A DNA stretch of 24,255 bases from Pilatotrama ljubarskyi (lineage: Eukaryota > Basidiomycota > Agaricomycetes > Polyporales > Polyporaceae), in NCBI GenBank assembly GCA_022385805.1, contig MU277728.1:180359-204613 (forward strand), given 5' to 3'. A program made the position numbers and the translations under genes. The notes under the pieces were generated by a model that was given only the letters and a program-made list of their open reading frames with translations, was not told the origin of the DNA and did not search any database. Position 1 is the first letter of the stretch, and the number at the start of each line of letters is the position of its first letter. This document shows positions 1 to 9,465 of the stretch, one piece after another.

Positions 1-2932
1 GCGGACTAGGAACACGCGCCTCTGGCTGCGGTTCAGGTGCATCGTCATGCTCCTGTTCCTGTCCTTGAGGATTAGGGTAATGAAGGAGAGGATGACAATC
101 ATTGTCGTCGTCATCAAAACCGCCCGGAAGAGTGGGTTGTTGATTCGATGGTGCGGGCTCATTGAGCCGCGAAGTGCGTCGCCGTGGATTGGCAGGGCAC
201 TTAGGGAACATGTTCTCATCAAACAAAGCATGCACTGCAGTAAAGATCACATTGTTGGGGGCGCGCATGAATCTGAAGCCATAACCACCAGGGGGTACCC
301 TGATGTAGGTCATCAGTTCTGACTTGGGTGACAGCTTGTTCACCCGTACATCCGGAGGAAGGTGGACGTACGCGCCACATCCAAACACACGAAGGTGATC
401 GATGCGCGGCTTCTCGCTGTTCAGGGCCTCATATGGAGTCTGCCATTTAAGGCGACGAATGGGTGTCCTGTTGTACAAATGTACGGCGTGTTCGAGTGAG
501 AATTCCCACCACGATTGCGGAAGACAGGCTTCATGCCGCATGGCTTCAGCCTTATCGAACAAAGTCCGATTCAGTCGTTCAGCACGACCGTTCTGCTCGG
601 GCTGGTGCGGTACGCTCTGACTGATCTCAATACCTTCGTCCTTCAGCATATTATCGAATGCGATGGACTTGTACTCGCCGCCACCATCAGACATCCACTT
701 CTGCACCTTCGTCTTGAATTGATTCTCGACGTAGGCTAGAAAATGCCGGGTCGCTGTTAATGCAGCACTTTTGGTGCGCAAGAGCGTGGTCCAGGCATGC
801 GAAGTGTAGTTGTCAAGATACGTGATGACGTACTTGTACTTGTGGTACGAGTCGCAAGGCAGCGATTTGAGATCCGAGTGAATGAGTTCAAACAGTCTCG
901 ATGCGCGCTTGAGCAATGGGGGGAAAGGCCGCATGGGCATCTTCCCTTCCGCACAACCACGACAGATTGGATCTTCCGAAGGAAAATCAATCGCGGGGAA
1001 GTTGCGAGTATGCTCCCTCGCATGCCTCAGCACATCTTTGGACGGATGTCCGAAACGGCGATGCATCGTGTTGTAGTCCAAACTATAGACAGTCTGGAAC
1101 ATCCCCATCGCATCCCGAACAGGGAGCGTCTTGACACAGTATATCGTGTCTCTGGGGTAGCGTGGATGGAACACAAGGAAGGGTTTCCCCGACGCTTGGT
1201 GCACGCTAATTAACTTAGCGGTTCCGCGCACGCTCATCCCATCTTGGAGGAATTGACCCAACGACAGGAGTCGAGTGGTCAGGTCCTGAACGTAGTATAC
1301 TGGCGCAATGCGCACAGTCACGGTCTGATTGTCCGTCTGACAATTCAGAAGGACCGTTCCTGCCCCTGTAATGGATGTAAATCCATTGGCCGTTTTGAGC
1401 GGTATGAACTCTTTGAGCGGTTCGTACTCAATGAAGTCGTCGAGCTCATACGTGAAGTGCATCGACGCTCCAAAGTCAAGCATCCATGTGGGAATGGAAA
1501 CGTCTTTCCCTTTGCCCTTACATCTAGCACACTCAGCGAACGAGCGCGAATGCTGACATAGATTCTCTGCTACAATACAAACAGGGGACTGTAAACTACG
1601 CTCCCCCACGCTAGTTGCCGCGGCTGTAGAAAGCGCGTTAGCGTGTTGTTTGTAAGAGCGAGGGCAGGGTACTGACCTCATCTGCTCGTAGTACTGCTCA
1701 TCGAGTCCGGCAGCGCGCGCGAGTTCGTCCTCGATGTCGCTATCAAGAGTGACTGCGACGTCGTAGTCCTCGTCGGCGTCCTCGTCGTTGAGGTGGCGGT
1801 TGATCGCCTCACCAAGGTCGACGTTGCTGACCCAGTCGATGCGCTCAGCCAGAGAGAGGCGAGTGCGCTTCGACACGTGCGAGTTGCTATCCGAGTCGAC
1901 TTCTACGATCCGGCTGCTGCCTTCACCCTTGTCGTTGCGAACGACATCTTCGAGAGTCCGAAGAGTCTCGAAGGAGGGGGTGACATCGATCTTGCGAGCA
2001 AGACCGAAGGCGCGCTTGAGAGTGGGGTACTTAGACTCCCCCTCCGGACCGTTGACTTGGACCGGCTTGCGCAAGAGAGCGCGAGGGTCGACAACGGATG
2101 GGTCAGTGGCGACGGTGACCGTGGATGCAAGATACGCATGGTCGTGATGACCATCGTCGCGCTGCTTGCCCTTGCCGCCTTTGCCGGCGCGCTTGCCGCG
2201 CTTGGCCTTCTTCTGCTGCTGCTGCTGCTGCCCGGAGGAGCGCTGCTGCTGCGAGAAGTTGGGGTCATTCCCCTTGCGCTTGATCGCGCTGAGCTTACTG
2301 GCCTGGGGGCCGGTGCTCTGCTGCGAGCACTGTTTGCTGTTCGTCGCCTCCCATGAGGCAACGAGGGCCTCCCGCGCGTTGCCTGTTGTGAGCTCCGCTA
2401 GCTCATTGTCATTTAGACAGAGCTGGATAGCGGTCTCGTAGCGAGGAGGTGCGGCGCCCAGAATGATGAGGGTGCGCAGGTTGCCCGAGATGTTGAGACC
2501 GGCACTCGCGAGGCGATCCAGATTGCTCTGAATCTTCACGATAGCGGGACCAGGGACCTCGTTCGTGGGGATGCGGGTGTTGATGGCGGCCTTGAAGAAG
2601 TTGAACGTCCCCATGGCCGACGTCTTGCTGTAGAGCCGCTTGAGCTCATCCCAGAGTCCCTTCGCCATGGTCTCGCCTTTGACGATCTCGGAGACCTCCT
2701 GGTTGAGGCGCAGGCGAATGCTGCCTTGGGCCTTGGACTCAGCTTGAGCCCAGGCAAAGACCTCAGCGCGGTTGGAGCCGTCCGGGGCGAGTGTGGGAGC
2801 ACCCAAACCCGGAGGAGAGTTGACGACGATCCAGACTTCCTGCTGCTGAAGGTAGGCCTGCATGAGGTCTGCCCAGCGCTGGTAGCCGGCACCATCAAAG
2901 ATGGGGACAACTTGCTGGAGCTGGTTGGACAT
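1..2932 (-). CDS. Ty1/copia retrotransposon Gag-Pol polyprotein, 3' part outside window
   Basis: Reading from the ATG at 2932 down to base 1 gives about 977 codons without a stop; the frame leaves the window. The N-terminus has the copia-type Gag pattern (FDGAGYQRWADLMQAYLQQQ). A Gln-rich then Lys/Gly-rich basic stretch lies near residues 215-260. The protease motif reads WMLDFGASMH with Asp at about residue 486, where the family normally has DSGA or DTGA. The integrase zinc site has HRRFGH near 623 and CRGC near 656. The catalytic core has HSDLK (Asp about 685), MSDGGGEY (Asp 749) and GRAERLNR (Glu 785), giving the expected D-X35-E spacing. No CCHC zinc knuckle is seen. Reverse transcriptase and RNase H would lie left of the window. 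The open frame and intact integrase triad suggest a young copy. The protease substitution may or may not impair it. Confidence 0.93.
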   Translation of the reverse strand, partial: MSNQLQQVVPIFDGAGYQRWADLMQAYLQQQEVWIVVNSPPGLGAPTLAPDGSNRAEVFAWAQAESKAQGSIRLRLNQEVSEIVKGETMAKGLWDELKRLYSKTSAMGTFNFFKAAINTRIPTNEVPGPAIVKIQSNLDRLASAGLNISGNLRTLIILGAAPPRYETAIQLCLNDNELAELTTGNAREALVASWEATNSKQCSQQSTGPQASKLSAIKRKGNDPNFSQQQRSSGQQQQQQKKAKRGKRAGKGGKGKQRDDGHHDHAYLASTVTVATDPSVVDPRALLRKPVQVNGPEGESKYPTLKRAFGLARKIDVTPSFETLRTLEDVVRNDKGEGSSRIVEVDSDSNSHVSKRTRLSLAERIDWVSNVDLGEAINRHLNDEDADEDYDVAVTLDSDIEDELARAAGLDEQYYEQMRSVPCPRSYKQHANALSTAAATSVGERSLQSPVCIVAENLCQHSRSFAECARCKGKGKDVSIPTWMLDFGASMHFTYELDDFIEYEPLKEFIPLKTANGFTSITGAGTVLLNCQTDNQTVTVRIAPVYYVQDLTTRLLSLGQFLQDGMSVRGTAKLISVHQASGKPFLVFHPRYPRDTIYCVKTLPVRDAMGMFQTVYSLDYNTMHRRFGHPSKDVLRHAREHTRNFPAIDFPSEDPICRGCAEGKMPMRPFPPLLKRASRLFELIHSDLKSLPCDSYHKYKYVITYLDNYTSHAWTTLLRTKSAALTATRHFLAYVENQFKTKVQKWMSDGGGEYKSIAFDNMLKDEGIEISQSVPHQPEQNGRAERLNRTLFDKAEAMRHEACLPQSWWEFSLEHAVHLYNRTPIRRLKWQTPYEALNSEKPRIDHLRVFGCGAYVHLPPDVRVNKLSPKSELMTYIRVPPGGYGFRFMRAPNNVIFTAVHALFDENMFPKCPANPRRRTSRLNEPAPSNQQPTLPGGFDDDDNDCHPLLHYPNPQGQEQEHDDAPEPQPEARVPSP

Positions 2933-3199
2933 GTTGGTGATGGAGGGAGTTCTGTGGAGACAGACAGTCAGCATATGTCCATGCGCAATGAGAGCGGCCA
3001 TAGCGGCGCTTATGCAGCAATGCTGACAGCTCCCTTGACAACGGCAGCCACAGTGGGCGCACAGTGTCAAGCAGCGGCCACGAAGGCGCTCGCTGTGCTC
3101 CACGACATCGAGCCATCAAAAGGCGATGTCGGGATCAGGCTGAGCTGCGAGCACCGAGTTGCAGCCAATGAGGGTGCATGCTCAGGCTTCAAGCTTACC
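2933..3199 (-). other. Untranslated leader of the copia element
   Basis: This 267-bp stretch separates the proposed LTR from the gag ATG. Read on the minus strand it starts with GGTAAGCTTG and ends with TGTCTCCACAGAACTCCC shortly before the ATG, so it carries splice-donor-like and splice-acceptor-like ends. Whether it is spliced is unknown. I could not find a convincing primer binding site complementary to a tRNA 3' end, or to the internal initiator-tRNA-Met fragment used by some copia elements. Confidence 0.4.
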
Positions 3200-3414
3200 T
3201 GTGGAGCACTTGATAGAGGCACACGTAGTGGTTGAGAGAAGAAAGCGACTTAGAGATCCGCTCCTACAGAGCGGTCTTATATACTACTGTACATGTGGCT
3301 GTGCTAGAACTATCCAGTATCTACCAGCCACAAACTCTATTGTCTGTGCATCAGCACCTATGACTAAGTGCGACCGGTTGACTATGCTGCTATTACTAAG
3401 CGCCTAGTTCAACA
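3200..3414 (-). mobile_element. Probable 5' LTR of the copia element
   Basis: On the minus strand this 215-bp segment begins TGTTGAAC and ends GTGCTCCACA. These are the TG...CA ends expected of an LTR, and TGTTG is a common copia-type start. It lies directly upstream of the gag leader and contains a TATA-like box. Its partner LTR is outside the window, so the limits are inferred from terminal dinucleotides and position only. Confidence 0.5.
3258..3283 (-). promoter_or_regulatory. TATA-like box and hairpin in the copia LTR
   Basis: The minus strand reads TATATAAG at 3283-3276. It is followed at once by a perfect 6-bp hairpin (CCGCTC, 5-nt loop, GAGCGG; 3274-3258). The placement suits a core promoter with a structured start of the transcript, but transcription is inferred. 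Confidence 0.45.
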
Positions 3415-3672
3415 ATTTGTCTGGCAAGAGTCTTACTAAAGTAGTGACTTGGTCTTTGTATGTGCCTTGGTCTTGAAGGAATATGTCTTATCCACCAGAC
3501 CACTGTCTGAATGGTTGGTATAGACTTTATTGGTGTCTTGTGAGTATCTCCATATATAAATGAGCATTCTTGTGAAACACATACTCAATTGTGTACCAAT
3601 GCAAATACGATACCTTGCAAATTGGTTATTGCAACTCTAGATGTGTCAAATCTGGCAAATTGCGCCTTCTCT
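3415..3672. other. Spacer between copia LTR and inverted repeat
   Basis: AT-rich sequence of about 260 bp with no coding frame or repeat that I recognise. Its right end (3652 on, CTGGCAAAT) resembles the inverted complement of sequence just beyond 4486, so the neighbouring inverted repeat may extend about 20 bp outward on each side. Confidence 0.5.
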
Positions 3673-3950
3673 GCTACACGCCCAGACGAACCAGAGATTG
3701 GTTCGATATCTGAAACGGCAGACACCTGCGTGATGTGTGACACATATCGGGCCTATGATTTCTGACCATATATCGACCGATGCCCGAAGCCAGATACCAG
3801 ACGGATATCTGAGCCCGCACCTGGAAAAGCGAAAAATAGGTAGGACAACGGGAGTGCACAATAAAGTATGCTACGACAGGGATTCGAACCTGCAACCGAC
3901 CACCCACATTATCACTGCTCCACGAGAGCCTTGTTTCCTCGGAATGTACA
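3673..3950 (-). repeat. tRNA-derived SINE-like repeat, copy A (left arm of inverted pair)
   Basis: Read on the minus strand, this 278-bp repeat begins with a tRNA-like head. It has an A box TGGAGCAGTGATAA (3922-3909) and an exact B box GGTTCGAATCC (3890-3880), followed by an unrelated body of about 200 bp. That is the layout of an RNA polymerase III SINE. It aligns without gaps to the inverse of 4209-4486 with about 20 mismatches, roughly 93% identity. Most differences are transitions, several at CpG. No A-rich tail or target duplication is clear. Confidence 0.8.
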
Positions 3951-4208
3951 CGCAATATATCAAATGTGAAGCCTCTGCTGGGAAACCCTCCATGCAAAGT
4001 CTTTGCTGCCCACTTGGGCGGCCAAGTGAGCGGCCCCAAAGGCTGGGGCACTTTCAAAATTGTGTCACTCCTATGATGTTACTTATTCTGATACATATAT
4101 CTTTGTCACAATCATCTATTTGTACATCAGACAGGATGCTGAGTCTCCGAGTAACTCCAACAGTGTAATTAAATTCCCCGTAAACATTGCAGTAGGGGAC
4201 ATCACAAT
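3951..4208. other. Spacer between the two inverted SINE-like repeats
   Basis: 258 bp of non-coding sequence separating the 5' (tRNA-head) ends of the two copies. A short GC-rich stretch lies near 4010-4050 (GGGCGGCCAAGTGAGCGGCC). I recognise no gene. If the whole 3673-4486 unit is a foldback element, this is its loop. Confidence 0.5.
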
Positions 4209-4486
4209 TGTACATCCACAGGAAACAAAGCTCTCGTGGAGCAGTGGTAATGTGGGTGGTCAGTCACAGGTTTGAATCCCTGTCATAGCATGCTTTATTG
4301 CGCACTCCCATTGTCCTACCTATTTTTCGCTTTTCCAGGCGCGGGCTCAGATATTCCTCTGATATCTGGCTTCGGGCATCGGTCGATATATGGTCAGAAA
4401 TCATAGGCCCGATATGTGTCACACATCACGCAGGTGTCTGCCGTTTCAGATATTGAACCAATCTCTGGTTTGTCTGGACGTGTAGC
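4209..4486 (+). repeat. tRNA-derived SINE-like repeat, copy B (right arm of inverted pair)
   Basis: Plus-strand copy of the same 278-bp repeat. The A box TGGAGCAGTGGTAA is at 4237-4250 and the B box GGTTTGAATCC at 4269-4279, with one C-to-T change at the CpG of the consensus. The body contains TCGGTCGATATATGGTCAG and ends at GTGTAGC. A TTTT run soon after (about 4497) could end a Pol III transcript. Both promoter boxes remain, so expression is possible but untested. Confidence 0.8.
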
Positions 4487-5250
4487 CAAGTATAGGTTTT
4501 GCCAGCATATCTAAATCAGTGCAGCAAGAGCTATAATTGAGTGAGAATGGGAGAGTGAGGCAGAATGTAACAACCATTCTGCAGATAATGTATACGTAAG
4601 ATCACATGAACAGAGGCCATAAGAGCATGTGAATATGCTACATGATCTGTGTGTCTATTGCTACATGATAGGACATTGTAAAGCCAAAAAGTGAATTGAT
4701 GGATTCTTGTGACTTGTAATGTATGCAGCAAAGTCAACCGCATGACTCTTATGCTTGAGCAGTGAACTCACCCTATAGTCATATGATTGATAGATCCTTT
4801 CGTGGTTTAAAGAGTCCAGAATGATTACAAAGACTCAGATCTTTCAGGTCTCTCACTAACTAAGCATATCAGTGAAGGGTTTGAGTACTCAAAAATACTA
4901 TATGCAGTCTTCACAATGAATGGAAAATCAATGTAGACACACCGATCATGTTCATCAAATATGATACAGATAATCAGGGTAATTGAGAGTTTTCGATCAG
5001 CTCAGAAAAGTACAAGAATGGCAGAAAACTGGTGGTCAGCAAGAGTCAGATGGCACTGGCATCTTGGGTTCAAAGAAAGCAAGTGATCAGGTAATTCAGA
5101 TGTTTCAAGTATGCTTGTCACTCACAGGAGAACTTGACATTGAGATGAACATGTAGTCTATGATGAGGCTGTGTAGAGCAAGGGGATGCAGACTTTGTAA
5201 GTCAGGAAGCTGAGATAGTGTCATGTACCATGAGCCAACACACATACATA
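4487..5250. other. AT-rich DNA, no recognised gene
   Basis: No frame longer than about 70 codons and no motif I recognise on either strand. Probably old decayed repeat sequence. Confidence 0.5.
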
Positions 5251-5252
5251 TA

Positions 5253-5410
5253 GAAAGCCATAGTGCAGTGGTAACTCTTCATGGGCTGAGCTGTGGTTAC
5301 TTTCTAGAGGTTGAGAGTTCAATCCTGGGGAAGATCTTTGTTTCTCACTGGAGAATGCCTATAAACGACTGTGCTTCTATGGTTATAGCACAGAGTAGTC
5401 ATTTTGAATG
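5253..5410 (+). repeat. Second tRNA-like SINE relic
   Basis: An A-box-like TAGTGCAGTGGTAACTC (5261-5277) and a B-box-like GAGTTCAATCC (5315-5325) are spaced as in a tRNA with a long variable arm. The acceptor ends do not pair, so this is not a functional tRNA gene. The following sequence contains a short CTGTGC/GCACAG hairpin near 5370-5395. The body differs from the repeat at 3673-4486, so this is a different family. The right limit is uncertain. Confidence 0.45.
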
Positions 5411-5476
5411 ATTATAACTGTGCGTCTATTTCAAATACACTTATGGAAGGCCCCTCAAGACAATTCTTCACCAGAC

Positions 5477-5940
5477 TGTCACATCCTGTGCCACCAAAGG
5501 GCATGACCTCCACCAGAACTCCTACAGGAGTTCTGGAGAGGACCTCCTCGGACGTCCACACTTTTCTTACTTAGTATTCTTCAAGTCCTTTCTCCTTTGA
5601 CATCATATTTTTTCTTATCAGTTTATCCCTTTTCTTATCTTGTATCACTAGGCCTCGGAGTTACCGGAAGTCCAACGCCTATGATGTAAGGCCTTTCCTT
5701 ATTTGTCAGAGTTACTTGGTATAAATAGTGCGCTGGAAGTAGTCTTTGCCTCAGTTCAGACACCTTATTACTCTCTTGTTAACTCCTCGTTACTTGTCGC
5801 GCTATTTCTGTATTTACTCTCCGTCAATCCATCCCTCCCTCTCCTCCATCCCTTCCTTTCTCAGAACTCCGTCCACTCCTCCATTGGAACTCCTTTAGGC
5901 TCTCAAAACCTTGTGGGTGTACTCCAGTAAATAGGGGACA
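5477..5940 (+). mobile_element. Probable Ty3/gypsy 5' LTR
   Basis: The segment begins TGTCACATCC and ends AATAGGGGACA, giving TGTC...GACA inverted ends over 464 bp. It holds a TATA-like GGTATAAATAG near 5718 and pyrimidine-rich sequence after it. A gag-like frame starts about 20 bp downstream. No clear primer binding site follows base 5940. A shorter version ending at 5883 (TCCA, then T and TGGAACTCC as possible primer site) is an alternative. No second copy is in the window. Confidence 0.5.
5513..5536. repeat. 10-bp perfect inverted repeat in the LTR
   Basis: CCAGAACTCC at 5513-5522 and GGAGTTCTGG at 5527-5536 pair perfectly around a TACA loop. A related string, CCAGAACTCCTCCGGACGTCC, recurs in the gag-like frame at about 6004-6024. 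Another version (CCTCCTCGGACGTCC) follows the hairpin at about 5543. Confidence 0.7.
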
Positions 5941-5961
5941 CTAGACGAGGCCGCTCAGGGC

Positions 5962-6147
5962 ATCACTAATAGTTTCGCTGAAGTCCCCACCCCTGTGTTG
6001 TAGCCAGAACTCCTCCGGACGTCCTTCGAAACCCCTGTCTCTGCTCCGCCCACCGGTTACGGCATGCATCCTAACAATGTGCTATTCTATCGTCAGCTGG
6101 AACATCTCAGTACTCAGGTAGCTGCTAATCATATCCATAGCCACTAA
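5962..6147 (+). pseudogene. Ty3/gypsy gag N-terminal remnant
   Basis: A 62-codon frame with one internal TAG (6004-6006) lies just after the probable LTR. It contains FAEVPTPV, SAPPTGYGMHPNN and FYRQLEHLSTQVAA, typical of the Pro-rich start and early helix of a basidiomycete gypsy Gag. It ends at TAA 6145-6147, after which I cannot follow it. The identification rests mainly on its position after the LTR and on the style of the peptide. Confidence 0.4.
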
Positions 6148-7539
6148 CAGTCAAACTCAATAGTCAAGTAAATAGTCACATTAGTCACTCCAACAGACTG
6201 TGTTTGTGGACTGCAACATACACTTGATTATTACTGTTTGCATAAGAGTTGTCACAAAATCAAAATGGCTTCACCTGGGGCCTCCCTCCTTGAAAAGTCT
6301 GCAGCTCAGTACAGAGTCTCTTACAAATCTTGATCTGTTTTTTAGCCAGTTTATTATATTTTTATGCTCTGATAGTTATATAAAATGGGTGCAGAGATGA
6401 CCAGAAAGCATGTCAAATGGCCCACTGTGATTATAACAGCTTCAACTACCATGCATCAGGCTCAATGTCCAATCTAGAGCATGCAAGCCTCATTTTCCAT
6501 CCAAAGTATACATCAAGAAATAGCATATAATTTGATTCTTTCTATAAGAAAAGAATCATCCATTTCCATGATCTCTGAGCTGTAATAATTTTATGACATC
6601 CAGAATATGGTCTGGAGAAGCAATCTGTCATGTGACAACTTTTATGCAAATGGTGATCATATCCATAAATCATTATGGTGAATCAATGAATCAACAGTGA
6701 CTAATGGGAGGACTGGTGGGTGACTGGAATGGTGACTAGAGAGTGACTATCAGAAGCTTTCGGTAGACCAAATCACATAACCAGCAAGCAATCAAGTCAT
6801 ACTTATCTAAGAGTGAATGGCACACTACTATATCTATAATGAAGGCTGCAAGTGTGGGAGACCATGCCCAAAAATAACACAATTTAACAACTGGGCCAAA
6901 AGGCCAGTATGCTGAGGCTATCAGCATAGTTGTTCAGATCTATTAGGCAGTTCCAATGTCATACATGCCACTCCAGCATGGATTATGACAGCAACTCACA
7001 CAATGGTCAGTGAAATGCTCATATGGTACTGCAGGGAGGAGGCACTTCATAAATTAATGTAAGTCCAGATTTTGTGTCAGAGTATCATATACTGTTAGCT
7101 ATGCGAAGCTTATAAGAGCCTATAGGTCAGTTCCAGTGATGTTTGACGAGATCTATTCAGATCCATTTTGATTCAGTGTGAACAACTTCAAAAAGTTTGG
7201 AATGGCTCGCTGTGGATCCCTGTGGATCTCAAAACTGTCCTGAGGTTTGATTTTTTTTTCAATCTATTGTGAACCATACAGATCCCCCAGGTATACTTAG
7301 TGCCATTCAAATTGGATCAATACAGACATGTTATTGTTCTAAATACAGCATAGCTAGACTGAGCCAGTGCGCACTAAACTTTGTGAAAGCATTAACCTCC
7401 CTGCACCCGCCTGTTTGACCGCGTTGCATCTCACAGCCACCCCCTGCCCCCCACTCCACGGTGTCGTGACATGTCTGGCTCTCATTGAGGTGTCGACGGA
7501 GTGAGATTATCAACAGTTGTCAATAGTATGGTGGTGTGT
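6148..7539. other. Decayed AT-rich sequence, possibly retrotransposon interior
   Basis: No sustained reading frame. Clusters of TAGTCA/GTGACT motifs occur at about 6145-6190 and 6690-6750. A C-rich run lies at 7436-7456. The stretch sits between a gypsy-like LTR start and a polypurine tract, so it may be the eroded inside of one or more elements, but no domain can be recognised. Confidence 0.4.
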
Positions 7540-7897
7540 GAGGGGGGAGCTGTCGTAATGTGCAACCTCGAGAGTCGAGCTTTGCTACAAAGCTTGTGGA
7601 GTGTCCTGTTTTTCCGACAGTGGCTTTGTCGAGTTCATCATTCAACTATCACAATCTAGCGAGCTTGAACACTGCTTGAAAATACCTTTATGTGGATACT
7701 CTGTGATAGGTTGTTGCTGAATGAAGCCTACTATAGCTTCACTGGGTGACTTGCTGATTGCTGACTGGCCACTTGCTGCTGATCTTCTTGATGTGGTCGA
7801 TTGGTTTTTCATTTTTTCTCCGCACCCCTTGTTGGCTCAGTATATATACTGTTCTGGGAGTGTGCTTACTGATGTATGGTATAAACACAGACAAACA
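7540..7897 (+). mobile_element. Polypurine tract followed by LTR-like sequence
   Basis: GAGGGGGGAGC (7540-7550) is directly followed by TGTCGTAATG at 7551. This is the arrangement of a polypurine tract at the start of a 3' LTR. A TATA-like TATATATA is at 7841-7848. The right end is uncertain; CAGACA at 7888-7893 or AAACA at 7897 would give a CA terminus. The start does not match the LTR at 5477, so it belongs to a different element. Confidence 0.4.
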
Positions 7898-7928
7898 AGT
7901 GATCAGAAATGCCTACAGTGCCCCTAAA

Positions 7929-8092
7929 CCATTCTGACTCATTCTGACTCATTCCAGCCCCTATTCTATCTTGTATTGTGTAATTTGAGCTTTCTGATTC
8001 TTCAAAGGCTTGAGTCATTCTGAGTCATTCTGACTAATGTCAGCTCAGCATGACTCCTACTGACTCCTACTGGCCTAGGCTGGCCCAGGCTG
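7929..8092. repeat. Cluster of short 10-bp tandem duplications
   Basis: CATTCTGACT repeats in tandem near 7931-7955. GAGTCATTCT repeats near 8012-8032. GACTCCTACT repeats near 8050-8070, followed by GGCCTAGGCTGGCCCAGGCTG. All share a 10-bp step and a TGACTC/GAGTCA core. Confidence 0.65.
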
Positions 8093-8373
8093 ATCTCCCA
8101 TAATTATGGAGATATCATGATTTCCCTGCCTCTACCCATTCTTTATGTGATTACAGCTCTAGTGATTCATCTGTTCTCCTCAGGCATCCTGAATGTCCTT
8201 GGAACCTCAGTCGAGACTCTAAGTACGTCTGCTCTTCGCTTATAATCCATTTATGACAACTCTAGAATGGCTCTAATAATCCTAAAGAAGCGAGAATAGG
8301 GTGTGGTTTTGCAGTCCACTAATGGTGTGGTCTGCACATGCTGTTTTTGAGCATTTCTCTGTATCCTTGACTG
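8093..8373. other. No recognised feature
   Basis: About 280 bp of AT-rich sequence with no frame or repeat that I can name. It precedes the gypsy polymerase remnant and may be its eroded upstream part. Confidence 0.5.
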
Positions 8374-9320
8374 ATGATTCCATTATATGGTTACATTAGG
8401 CACTTTTCGACATGTCCAAGTACCAATCCATTTTGGTGCTTGACAGCATGGGCAGAAGCACCCCTCCACAGCTTGTTACACAATGTCCACATCCCAAAAG
8501 GTGTGGTGAAGAACACAACCTGGCATGCAATGCAGAACTACAGCCTTGAAGACTACTGGACAGCAGAACATGATAAGGTATTTGTGAAGCTCAAAGTCAG
8601 CTGACATCTGAGCCAGTTCTGCAAAGACCTTGATGGGACGGCACACTATTCATCGTAACCACAGATGGTTCAAAAGAAGGTTTCAGAGTGATCCTCAATC
8701 AGTGAGCATCTGACGTCCTACCGAGTGGTCGAACAGTACAATGTACTCATCCTATTGTGTTTGCATCAAACCAAACCAAAGAAAAGTACAAATTGTTCAT
8801 CCTCGAGTTTGCTGCACTGAAATGAGGGCTAGATGAATTCTCAAACATAGTCTGGGGCTTTCCAAATGAGATTGAGACAGACTGGCAAGCCCTATGAGAT
8901 GTGCTGTCTAACAACAAGCTCATCAGCACCTTTGCACAATGGCAAGATAGCATACTGGCCCACCATATTATAGACGTCTGACACATGCCAGGTAAGCTCA
9001 ACACCATAGCAGATGCTCTGAGCTAAACAGGCAAAGGTCAGCAACGCACCCCAGGAGATGGTAGCTAGTGGACAGTCTGTGAAGACTGGGAAACCAACCT
9101 CAGCCTAGTCAACGACATTTTCCAAGTGACCATTGGACAGGAGGATGAGCATGAGGATGACATATTGCTGGACAGGTTCGCAGACAAATTGCTCTTTGTT
9201 GAAGTGATCAAAGCCATTATGAACAAGACCAATGATGCATCTAACCCACCCCTAAAGGAAGAGGCAAACCAGGCTGAGAGCCTTTTGAAGATCAAGGCCT
9301 GTCATCGTGTGAACCAGTGA
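8374..9320 (+). pseudogene. Ty3/gypsy Pol remnant: end of reverse transcriptase and RNase H
   Basis: Across two frames the plus strand reads YWTAEHDKVFVKLK, QLTSEPVL, FIVTTDGSKEGF, HPIVFASNQTKEKYK, FILEFAAL, IVWGFPNEIETDWQAL, ILAHHIIDV, MPGKLNTIADALS and WTVCEDWE. This is the order of the connection and RNase H domain of basidiomycete gypsy elements. The RNase H acidic residues are visible in TTDG, LEFA and ETDW. A frameshift lies near 8600. In-frame stops are at 8702 (TGA), 8823 (TGA), 8895 (TGA), 8979 (TGA), 9024 (TAA) and 9066 (TAG). The last part is open to 9320 (FADKLLFVEVIKAIMNK). No integrase or 3' LTR follows. It is a dead fragment. Confidence 0.85.
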
Positions 9321-9465
9321 TGGGGGTTCAACCAACTGTGTTGTGTACTGCGTTGAGTTGCATCAGGTTGAACTCTTGGACATCTAGCGAATTAGAATCC
9401 TTTGGGAGTTATAGCTAGAGTTGACAACAGCACAATAGCTCAGTGGTCTAGGGCACCATAGCACC

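Noticed and set aside
1793..2356. A 187-codon plus-strand frame with a long Leu-rich stretch that resembles a membrane segment
   Set aside because: It is the antisense of the copia Gag Gln/Lys-rich region; CAG repeats read backwards give Leu runs.
5253..5330. A functional tRNA gene
   Set aside because: Acceptor ends do not pair and the arms are irregular, so a SINE head fits better.
5477..7897. One complete gypsy element with LTRs at 5477 and 7551
   Set aside because: The two LTR-like starts (TGTCACATCC and TGTCGTAATG) diverge at once, so they are not a pair.
9431..9465. tRNA-like A box TAGCTCAGTGG (9436-9446) as a tRNA gene
   Set aside because: No B box follows at tRNA spacing. The weak TATCGAGTCC at about 9563 belongs to the recombinase exon repeat. 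At best it is a 5' tRNA fragment.
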